A DNA stretch of 5,154 bases, from positions 1 to 5,154 of the forward strand of contig JAFMIX010000170.1 in NCBI GenBank assembly GCA_017853785.1, read 5' to 3'. The notes beneath the pieces were generated by a model. It had not been told where the DNA came from, searched no databases, and saw only the letters and a program-made list of their open reading frames with translations. Both the position numbers and the translations under genes were made by a program. Shown piece by piece: positions 1 to 5,049 of this stretch. The stretch comes from Verrucomicrobiales bacterium. Its GTDB lineage: Bacteria; Verrucomicrobiota; Verrucomicrobiia; Limisphaerales; JAFMIX01. Each line of letters starts with the position of its first letter. Position 1 is the stretch's first letter.

Positions 1-613
1 AGAATTCGGCGAACAACGTGCCGAAGGCTTGCAGCGAGACGATGGGCTTGGCTTTATCCACGTATTCGCCGAGGTTCACCGTACGGATGCCGGTGCGGCC
101 GGCGAACGGCGCGCGGATGGTCTTCTTCGCGATGACTGTGCGGATGACGTCGGCGTTGGCTTCGCCGGTCTTGAGCGTCGCTTCGGCTTCGTCCACAGCG
201 GACTGGGCGACCGCGCCATCCTGTCGCAACTGCCGGGCGCGTTGGGCGTTCAACCGCCACAAGGCCGCTTGCGCTTCCAAAGCTCGGAGCTGGGCTTCCT
301 CTTGCGACGTGTCGAATTTCACCAACAGATCGCCTGCGGCCACGACCGCACCGGACTCAAAGGCGATCTCGCTCACCGTGCCGGGAACTTCCGGGGTGAG
401 CGTGATGCCCTGCGCCGCGATGATGGAGGCGACGGCGGGGATGGTTTCGCCCCAGATTTCTTCGTGTGCCACGGCGGAGGAGATAGTTTCCGGTGGCGGG
501 ACGAAGGACTTGCCGGATTTGACCAGCGTGCCGATCTGCAAGGCCTTGATGCCCGCGAGGCCGCCCAGGATGAGGACGACGATTAGGACCGCGATGGTTT
601 TGTTAAACTTCAT
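1..613 (-). CDS. RND efflux periplasmic adaptor (HlyD/AcrA/MdtA-type membrane fusion protein), C-terminus outside window
   Basis: This is the first 204 codons of a membrane fusion protein; the reading frame is still open at base 1. Such adaptors link an inner-membrane RND pump to an outer-membrane channel and act in the periplasm. Residues about 6-24 form one hydrophobic segment near the N-terminus (membrane anchor or uncleaved signal), and there is no lipobox cysteine. Residues about 70-105 look like the first half of a lipoyl-like domain (EVPGTVSEIAFESGAVVAAG). Residues about 104-158 form a short α-helical hairpin, with an LRQDGAVAQSAVDEAEA turn. The second lipoyl half follows, with the family hallmark TIRAPFAGRTGIRTVNLGEYV at about 165-185. 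The ATG at 613 is preceded by a weak AAAGAG Shine-Dalgarno and starts 15 bases after the tetR stop, so the two genes are very likely cotranscribed. The β-barrel and C-terminal domains and the expected pump gene would lie to the left. Family call is firm; the substrate cannot be read from this part. Confidence 0.93.
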   Translation of the reverse strand, partial: MKFNKTIAVLIVVLILGGLAGIKALQIGTLVKSGKSFVPPPETISSAVAHEEIWGETIPAVASIIAAQGITLTPEVPGTVSEIAFESGAVVAAGDLLVKFDTSQEEAQLRALEAQAALWRLNAQRARQLRQDGAVAQSAVDEAEATLKTGEANADVIRTVIAKKTIRAPFAGRTGIRTVNLGEYVDKAKPIVSLQAFGTLFAEF

Positions 614-628
614 GGTGACTCTTTAAAA

Positions 629-1258
629 TTATTTGCCGCGTTTCTTGGCGGCGGCTCCAGCTAGAAACAATTCGACGACCGACTTGGCCGCCTTCCGATC
701 CGGCTGGCAGCCGGGCTGCACAAGTTGCGCCATCAGGAAAAAATTTGCCAGCCCGTAAAACCCGAACGCCAGCTCGCGGCTGTCGAAGCGGGGGTCCAAT
801 TCGCCGGTCTGCCGGGCCTTTTGGAAGAGCGCATGGACCAGCTCGAAATTTCGCTCGCACCAATCCAGATGGCAGAGGTTCTCCGGCAATTCTCCCGGTG
901 CCGCGAACATGGTGGCCAAAGCGATCCGCATCAGTTCGCGGTTGTCGCGGAAATTGTCGAAGAGCCCGGTGAGGATGGCTTCCAGTTGGTCGCGGAAGTT
1001 CTGGTGCCGGGCCAACGCCGTCGTCAGGATGCGGTAGCGTTCGTCGTGCGCTTCATGCACCAAGGCGCGGAAGAGCCCGGCCTTGTCCTTGAAATAGTAG
1101 TAAAGCGCGGGTTTGGAGACCCGGGCGTCGTCCACGATCTGCTGCACCGAGGTCGCCGCGTAGCCGGAGTGGGCAAAGCGCTTCACGGCGGCGCGCAGAA
1201 TCTGCCGGCGCGTGGCGGAATCCTCTTCGTCCTTGGGCTTGGACTTGGGTTGAGGCAT
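629..1258 (-). CDS. TetR/AcrR-family transcriptional repressor, 209 aa
   Basis: A complete TetR-family regulator of normal length. Residues about 16-63 form the DNA-binding domain: helix 1 TRRQILRAAVKRFAHSGY, then the helix-turn-helix TSVQQIVDDARVSKPALYYYF (about 36-56), which carries the family's hallmark 'ALYYYFKDKAGLF' recognition helix and trailing lysine-rich turn. The rest is all-α, as expected for the ligand-binding and dimerisation domain, and too variable to name an inducer. An upstream ATG at 1327 would add 23 residues translated through the operator palindrome; the ATG at 1258 is chosen because it starts MPQPKSK just before the conserved domain and leaves the palindrome outside the gene. 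The adaptor gene follows 15 bases after the stop. By family precedent it represses itself and the efflux genes until a toxic compound binds. An alternative is a fatty-acid or envelope-stress TetR regulator that happens to control a pump. Confidence 0.93.
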   Translation of the reverse strand: MPQPKSKPKDEEDSATRRQILRAAVKRFAHSGYAATSVQQIVDDARVSKPALYYYFKDKAGLFRALVHEAHDERYRILTTALARHQNFRDQLEAILTGLFDNFRDNRELMRIALATMFAAPGELPENLCHLDWCERNFELVHALFQKARQTGELDPRFDSRELAFGFYGLANFFLMAQLVQPGCQPDRKAAKSVVELFLAGAAAKKRGK

Positions 1259-1261
1259 AAA

Positions 1262-1279
1262 ACCTACCGAACGGTAGGT
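1262..1279. promoter_or_regulatory. Probable operator for the adjacent TetR repressor
   Basis: A perfect inverted repeat, ACCTACCG-AA-CGGTAGGT, 18 bases long. Size and symmetry fit a TetR-family dimer site. It ends 3 bases before the tetR start codon, so the only Shine-Dalgarno-like bases (AGG, four bases from the ATG) lie inside its start-proximal arm. Bound repressor would therefore cover the transcription start or early leader. If the palindrome is transcribed, a 7-bp RNA hairpin with a four-base loop could also hide the ribosome site. A TTGATT at 1294-1299 (minus strand) is a possible -35 box, but I see no good -10 partner. Confidence 0.8.
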
Positions 1280-1357
1280 AAGTTGGCGGCTGAAATCAAC
1301 CCGGGAAATGAGGCGGAGAACTATCAACTAAACTGTCCAGGTGAGAAGGGTTCTGTT

Positions 1358-1408
1358 GCTGCGGAAGACTGCGACGCTGCGGCTGGCCAGCCGCAGGTTT
1401 TCTGTAGC
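1358..1408 (+). repeat. Stem-bulge-stem palindromic element (REP-like or structured RNA)
   Basis: The core, 1377-1396, is a perfect 20-base palindrome (CTGCGGCT-GGCC-AGCCGCAG). Outside it, 1358-1369 (GCTGCGGAAGAC) pairs with 1397-1408 (GTTTTCTGTAGC) over 12 positions: nine Watson-Crick pairs and three G·U wobbles when read as plus-strand RNA. A 7-base bulge (1370-1376) sits on one side only. The wobbles become A·C mismatches on the other strand, so the fold favours the plus strand. The element begins 4 bases past the stop of the small minus-strand ORF at 1413-1628. No clean U-tract follows on either strand, so I do not call it a terminator. Dispersed REP-type repeats have this kind of architecture, but only a genome search could show that it recurs. 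Confidence 0.6.
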
Positions 1409-1412
1409 TGCC

Positions 1413-1628
1413 TTACCGGTGCGTGATTTTCACCGGCTCTGCGTGAGAATTTTCTCCCGCCTTGAACCAGACCGGGATGGTCCACCGGCGCAGGGCGGGC
1501 CGGGGCAGGGCGAGTTGCGCGCGCAGGCGCATCACATAAAGCACGCCAGGCCGTGGGGAAACAAAGCTTCCGGGGGCATGATGCAGCTCCGGGAGCGCTT
1601 GCAGCAGTTTGATGGGCTTCGGTTTCAT
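1413..1628 (-). CDS. Small hypothetical protein, 71 aa (uncertain)
   Basis: I do not recognise this product. The frame runs from an ATG at 1628 to TAA at 1413-1415. About 73% of its third codon positions are G or C, in line with the neighbouring genes. The composition is protein-like: an amphipathic start (MKPKPIKLLQALPEL), a hydrophobic/basic middle (GVLYVMRLRAQLALPRPALRR) and WTIPVWFKAGENSHAEPVKI. It has no signal peptide, membrane segment or cysteine. No Shine-Dalgarno is visible upstream of the ATG. It points the same way as tetR but is 154 bases upstream, separated by a strong hairpin element and by the tetR operator, so it is probably not in that operon. The overlapping plus-strand frame at 1341-1649 is Arg-rich, starts with GTG inside the hairpin element and looks less like a protein. 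It could be a genuine short gene, a decayed fragment or chance. Confidence 0.4.
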   Translation of the reverse strand: MKPKPIKLLQALPELHHAPGSFVSPRPGVLYVMRLRAQLALPRPALRRWTIPVWFKAGENSHAEPVKITHR

Positions 1629-1685
1629 GGTCGGATTTCAGGTGCTTGACTGGATGGTTTGCAGTTCATGTGCCAATCGCCGGGC

Positions 1686-1703
1686 CGCAGCGGGTCGCAG
1701 CGG
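1686..1703. repeat. Tandem 8-bp direct repeat CGCAGCGG
   Basis: CGCAGCGG occurs at 1686-1693 and again at 1696-1703, a period of 10 bases, i.e. about one helical turn. It lies in the divergent intergenic region upstream of the lptD-like gene, directly before the inverted repeat at 1706-1737. The spacing would suit a regulator binding one DNA face, but short GC-rich repeats also arise by chance. Confidence 0.35.
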
Positions 1704-1705
1704 AG

Positions 1706-1737
1706 CAAATCAAACTTGGCAGGCGGGGTTTGATTTG
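1706..1737. promoter_or_regulatory. Perfect 10-bp inverted repeat upstream of the lptD-like gene (candidate operator or leader hairpin)
   Basis: CAAATCAAAC at 1706-1715 is the exact reverse complement of GTTTGATTTG at 1728-1737; the spacer is the 12 bases TTGGCAGGCGGG. The right arm ends 17 bases before the lptD-like ATG. The spacer contains TTGGCA, which resembles a -35 box, but the bases 16-18 further on match a -10 poorly. Arm-centre spacing of 22 bases (two helical turns) fits a dimeric regulator. If transcribed, it would form a hairpin close to the ribosome-binding region. No T-run follows, so it is not a terminator. Confidence 0.5.
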
Positions 1738-1754
1738 ATTAGCTGGCCCGAACA

Positions 1755-3959
1755 ATGAGAAACCTAAGCTTACTGACCGGCGTTTTTTTGCTGCTGACCG
1801 CGTTTGTGGGCCGGGCACAGGAGTTGGCTTGGGTCATTGAATCCTTGTCACCGCAGAACGAATTCGTTTACGACCTTCAGACGGGCACCGCCACCGGCAT
1901 CAACGGTGTGATCATCAAATACGACGGGGCGGTGATGACCGCCGACCAGGTCACCGTGGACCAAAAAACCGGCGAAGCTCAAGCCCGCGGCCACGTGCGG
2001 ATACAACGGGACGAGCAGGTCTGGATCGGCGAACACATCCAATACAATTTCAAAACACGGATGATGCGCACGGAAGAGTTCCGCACCGGCAAACCCCCGG
2101 TCTTTGCATCCGGGCGGGGTCTGGCCGGCAACTTCAAGGACTCCACCTATACCGCCACGAATGCCGTGATCACCTCGGACGATTTCTCCGAACCGGCCAT
2201 GAAGATTCGCGCCCGCTGCATCAAGATGGTGCCGGGAAAATATATTGAAGCCTGGGACGCGCTGGTCATCGTGGGAGATGTGCCGGTGTTTTACCTGCCG
2301 TATTACCGCCGCAACCTCGGCGGGCCCGCGAACGACTTTAATTTCCAACCCGGCTACCGCAGCCGCTTCGGTCCGTATCTGCTGAGCCGCTATGATTGGC
2401 ATTGGAATGAGAAACTTGATGGTGCATTCCGGTTGGACTATCGCCTCAAGCGCGGCATCGGCGCCGGGACGGATTTCAATTACGACCTTGGCCAGTGGGG
2501 TGCGGGCACGCTCAATTATTATTACCTGCGCGACGATAAACCCAGCAACAATGCTAATGGCGTCGACGTGCCTGCCAATCGCCAGCGCATCAATTTCACC
2601 TACCTCGCCCAGCCCGCCACGAACTTGAGCGTCCGCTCCCAGGTGCGTTATCAGGAGGACCCGCTGCTGCTCCGCGATTTCTTTGAAGGCGAATATCGGA
2701 ACAATGTCCATCCCAGCACCTACCTCGAAGTAAATAAATTCTGGAACAACTTCAGCCTCGATGTCGTCGCCCAGCCGCGCGTGAACGACTTCCTCGAAAC
2801 CGTCGAACGTCTGCCCGACGTGCGCCTCACCGGCTTCCGCCAGCAGCTCGGCAACACGCCCCTCTATTACCAGAGCGACAGTTCCTTCGCCTACCTGCGC
2901 CGCCGGTTTGCCGAGAGCAACAGCCTCCCGCAACTGCCCCCGGGAGTGTTCGGCAACTACGCCGCCATGCGTGCCGACACCCACCATCAAATCCTCATGC
3001 CCCAGACCTTTTGGGGCTGGCTGAATGTCACCCCGCATGTCGGCGGGCGTTTTACCTATTACGATAAGGCCACCGGGCCCGGCGCGACCACCGGCGAAGT
3101 CAACCGCGGCGTGCTCGATACCGGCGCGGAAGTCTCCTTCAAATCCTCCCGCGTCTGGCCCGGCGTGAAAAACAAGACCCTCGCCGTGAACGGCCTGCGC
3201 CACATCGTCGAGCCCTCTTTCAACTATATCTACACGCCCAAACCCAATCGTACTCCCAACAACATCCCGCAATTCGACTCCACCCTCGCCAGCCTGCGGA
3301 TGCTGCCCATTGATTATCCGGGAATGAATTCGCTCGATTCGATTGACGCGCAGAACACCCTCCGCTTCGGCTTGCGCAATAAATTCCAGACCAAACGCGC
3401 CGGCGAAATCGTAGACCTCCTGACCTGGGAGGTGTTCTCCGACTGGCGCATTCAGCGCACCAGCCTTGGCACCAACCAGCCTTCCATGTCCGACATCTAC
3501 TCCGACATCACCTTTTCGCCGCGCTCGTGGATCAGCTTTGAATCCCAGACCCGCTACGACCTTGACCTGAATCGTTTCCGCCTCGCCTGGCATACCCTCA
3601 CGCTCACACCCTACCGCGACTGGAGCTGGAGTCTCGGGCACTTCTACGTCCATGATGACCCCATCCTCGGTACAGGAAACAATCTGCTCACCAGCAGCTT
3701 CTACTATCGCTTCAACGAAAACTGGGGCGCGCACTTGGGCCACCAGTTTGAAGCCCGCAACGGTCGGATGGTGGAGCAATACTATTCCGTGTACCGCGAT
3801 TTCCGCAGTTGGACCGGCGCGCTTACGCTCCGGGTGAACGACAATGGCAGCGGTTCGGACGATGTCACCGTGGCGTTCACCTTCTCCCTGAAAGCCATGC
3901 CCCGCTTCGGCCTCGGCGCGGACCGTGACCGGCCCTATTCGCTGTTCACCGGTTACTAA
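1755..3959 (+). CDS. lptD: LPS-assembly outer-membrane protein LptD (OstA/Imp) family, 734 aa
   Basis: A complete LptD-like protein, close in length to the proteobacterial family (about 780 aa). LptD is the outer-membrane β-barrel that, with the lipoprotein LptE, inserts lipopolysaccharide into the outer leaflet. Residues 1-21 are a signal peptide ending GRA before QE. Residues about 38-150 form the OstA/LptA-like repeat domain (IKYDGAVMTADQVTVDQKTG, GHVRIQRDEQVWIGEHIQYN). VPVFYLPYYRRNLG at about 176-189 is the conserved junction before the barrel. The remainder is rich in alternating aromatic strands, with the family-like stretch LRHIVEPSFNYIYTP (about 481-495), followed by IPQFDST, and it ends in a C-terminal aromatic residue (FTGY). 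Only one cysteine (about residue 155) is present, so the disulfide pairs needed by E. coli LptD are absent. No clear Shine-Dalgarno precedes the ATG; the start is set by the signal peptide. It converges on the LolA-like gene with 4 bases between stops. No lptE or lptA is next to it. Confidence 0.9.
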   Translation: MRNLSLLTGVFLLLTAFVGRAQELAWVIESLSPQNEFVYDLQTGTATGINGVIIKYDGAVMTADQVTVDQKTGEAQARGHVRIQRDEQVWIGEHIQYNFKTRMMRTEEFRTGKPPVFASGRGLAGNFKDSTYTATNAVITSDDFSEPAMKIRARCIKMVPGKYIEAWDALVIVGDVPVFYLPYYRRNLGGPANDFNFQPGYRSRFGPYLLSRYDWHWNEKLDGAFRLDYRLKRGIGAGTDFNYDLGQWGAGTLNYYYLRDDKPSNNANGVDVPANRQRINFTYLAQPATNLSVRSQVRYQEDPLLLRDFFEGEYRNNVHPSTYLEVNKFWNNFSLDVVAQPRVNDFLETVERLPDVRLTGFRQQLGNTPLYYQSDSSFAYLRRRFAESNSLPQLPPGVFGNYAAMRADTHHQILMPQTFWGWLNVTPHVGGRFTYYDKATGPGATTGEVNRGVLDTGAEVSFKSSRVWPGVKNKTLAVNGLRHIVEPSFNYIYTPKPNRTPNNIPQFDSTLASLRMLPIDYPGMNSLDSIDAQNTLRFGLRNKFQTKRAGEIVDLLTWEVFSDWRIQRTSLGTNQPSMSDIYSDITFSPRSWISFESQTRYDLDLNRFRLAWHTLTLTPYRDWSWSLGHFYVHDDPILGTGNNLLTSSFYYRFNENWGAHLGHQFEARNGRMVEQYYSVYRDFRSWTGALTLRVNDNGSGSDDVTVAFTFSLKAMPRFGLGADRDRPYSLFTGY

Positions 3960-3977
3960 GAGGTTATTCCCCGGTGA
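3946..3977. repeat. 7-bp inverted repeat spanning both convergent stop codons
   Basis: TCACCGG at 3946-3952 and CCGGTGA at 3971-3977 are exact reverse complements with an 18-base spacer that holds both stop codons. It could form a hairpin at the 3' end of either mRNA. No T-run follows on either strand, so it is not a standard intrinsic terminator. The symmetry arises because both genes end with an ACC GGx stretch (…TG-x-stop), which may be chance. Confidence 0.35.
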
Positions 3978-4740
3978 GGTCGAACTCGATCCGGGTGCGG
4001 GAACCGGTCTGGACGTTGCGGATTTCAATCTCCTGCAACTGCCACTGTCCGGCCACCTTCTTGAACGACTTTGGCGTGAATTCCTTGAGCAGCTTGTTTC
4101 TGAAATCGTAGGCCTCCGCCTGCACGATGCCGCCGCTCTCGTGGTCGATCCACGAAACCACGCGCGAGTAGGCGTTGGTGGCGGGGCTGGGGTTCGTGCT
4201 TTCCAGCACGGTGCAACCGCGGCTGCGCTTGACCTCCTTCTTCAAGACTTTCTGACCCGGCCAGTGGAAAAATTCCAGGCCGAGGTCGCAGAGCCAGAAG
4301 TCGGAATTGGCAAATGGAATGATCGTTCCCTCACCACACAGGGTGCTGTTTTTGACCTGATCTCCGTAATCCAGATGATAGTAGTAGCAATTATTATCGG
4401 AACTCTCGCGTGTGACCGTCAAGGATTCGGTGCCGAAACCGTTGCGGATTTCATAAAAACTCACCCAGTTCGTCGGCGAGACGGTGACTGTGCACTTGAC
4501 GGGAATTTCCCGTTTGCCGGCGGCAGCGCGGATTTTCAAAACCCCCGAGTTCGTGAAATTTTCCGCCGGTTGCGCCGCGCAAAGCTGCCGCGCCAGTTCA
4601 CGTCCTTCCACCTCCGCCTTGGACAAAGCATTCGTCAGCTCCGCCCGTGCGCCCGCGGCCAGAAACAAAGTCAACGCAGTCAAAGCGATCTTCTGACTGA
4701 CGTTCCCGCATGACTTGACGGTCATATCAAAGTGATTCAT
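3964..4740 (-). CDS. Exported LolA-like protein (outer membrane lipoprotein-sorting family), 258 aa
   Basis: A complete secreted protein that I place in the LolA-like 'outer membrane lipoprotein-sorting protein' group. Members have an open β-barrel fold and are thought to carry lipoproteins or other lipids across the periplasm. Residues about 18-33 form the signal peptide core, ending AGARA before E34, a good AxA cleavage site. The mature part alternates β-strand-like stretches, with a characteristic IIPFANSDFWLCDLGLEFF (about 140-158) and later YSRVVSWIDHESGGIVQAEAYD, WQLQEIEIRNVQTGSRTRIEF, the usual pattern of the C-terminal half. Six cysteines lie in the mature region (about 54, 83, 118, 135, 151, 176), enough for three disulfides. 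Start: ATG at 4740 has no clear Shine-Dalgarno; ATG at 4725 (residue 6) is an alternative that keeps the signal peptide. It is not the classical LolA, so the cargo is inferred only. It converges on lptD and has its own upstream region. Confidence 0.8.
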   Translation of the reverse strand: MNHFDMTVKSCGNVSQKIALTALTLFLAAGARAELTNALSKAEVEGRELARQLCAAQPAENFTNSGVLKIRAAAGKREIPVKCTVTVSPTNWVSFYEIRNGFGTESLTVTRESSDNNCYYYHLDYGDQVKNSTLCGEGTIIPFANSDFWLCDLGLEFFHWPGQKVLKKEVKRSRGCTVLESTNPSPATNAYSRVVSWIDHESGGIVQAEAYDFRNKLLKEFTPKSFKKVAGQWQLQEIEIRNVQTGSRTRIEFDLTGE

Positions 4741-4901
4741 AAAATTTCTGGGGCGGTTCTGCTGCGCGTTGCTTCGACGTCTTCCCTGTGACGGATGTTC
4801 ATCGGAACCCCGCCGGTGCTTTCGCTGCGACGCAAGCTATCAGCCCAGAAACTCAAATGTCGAAGCTAGAATGAACAATGACCGGCCGCAGAAAACAGTC
4901 G

Positions 4902-4923
4902 AAGCCGCGGCGGCTTTTCTTAT
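4902..4923 (+). terminator. Probable rho-independent terminator, plus strand
   Basis: AAGCCG-CGG-CGGCTT forms a 6-bp GC-rich stem with a 3-base loop, followed at once by TTCTTAT after the shared TT (TTTTCTTAT overall). The T-rich tail is only on the plus-strand side, so it would stop plus-strand transcripts. No plus-strand gene lies immediately upstream (the nearest is lptD, about 940 bases back, with an opposing gene between), so it may end an unannotated small RNA or act as an attenuator for the gene to the right. Confidence 0.5.
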
Positions 4924-4926
4924 ACT
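4921..4926 (+). promoter_or_regulatory. Weak candidate -10 box (TATACT) for the right-edge gene
   Basis: TATACT matches the bacterial -10 consensus at five of six positions. It lies about 125 bases before the ATG at 5050. The -35 region (GTCGAA at 17-base spacing) is poor and it overlaps the tail of the terminator candidate, so this is a tentative call. Confidence 0.25.
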
Positions 4927-5049
4927 TTGCCCAAGCCATGCCGCCCATCAATCCCGGCCATGGTTACTTTCGCTTCCTCATCGCCTGTTTTTGCGGAGCT
5001 CGCTTCGCTCGGCTGCGTTGCCAAGCACGACACCGACAGGCTACCTTTG

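Larger units (their letters stand above)
4741..5049. other. Intergenic region of about 310 bases: no convincing gene, possible leader with terminator
   Basis: This lies between the divergent starts of the LolA-like gene and the partial gene at the right edge. It has lower coding character than its neighbours. It contains complementary 8-mers (GCTTCGAC at 4771-4778; GTCGAAGC at 4859-4866 and 4898-4905), a likely plus-strand terminator (4902-4923), a TATACT box at 4921-4926 and a GCGGAGC…GCTC hairpin-prone stretch near 4993-5010. The open frames here (for example plus-strand 4871-5050, which ends in a TGATG overlap with the next ATG) have mixed codon use and no recognisable protein features. 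I see no tRNA or insertion sequence. Confidence 0.5.

Noticed and set aside
18..626. Two long plus-strand frames (18-626 and 29-586) opposite the efflux adaptor.
   Set aside because: The minus-strand frame encodes a full adaptor N-terminus with family motifs; these are its antisense shadows and carry no recognisable domain.
1377..1396. The 20-base palindrome as a rho-independent terminator of the 71-codon ORF.
   Set aside because: In the minus direction the stem is followed by CGTCGCAG, with no T-run; on the plus strand the TTTT is part of the outer stem and no gene lies upstream in that orientation.
725..1426. A 233-codon plus-strand frame opposite tetR.
   Set aside because: It reads straight through the TetR coding region, the operator and the hairpin element, and has no protein family features; the TetR frame is unmistakable.
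1716..1744. A σ70-type promoter with TTGGCA (1716-1721) as -35 before lptD.
   Set aside because: At 16-18 base spacing the bases (around TTAGCT) match a -10 box too poorly to support it.
1848..4028. A 726-codon open frame on the minus strand, antisense to nearly all of the lptD-like gene.
   Set aside because: Its existence follows from the strong codon bias of lptD, which avoids stop codons in one antisense frame. Its product is a His/Val/Ala/Gly-rich mixture without domains or a signal peptide, while the sense strand encodes a clear LptD protein.
3925..4713. A 262-codon plus-strand frame opposite the LolA-like gene.
   Set aside because: Antisense shadow: the minus frame has a signal peptide and LolA-like motifs; this one has neither.
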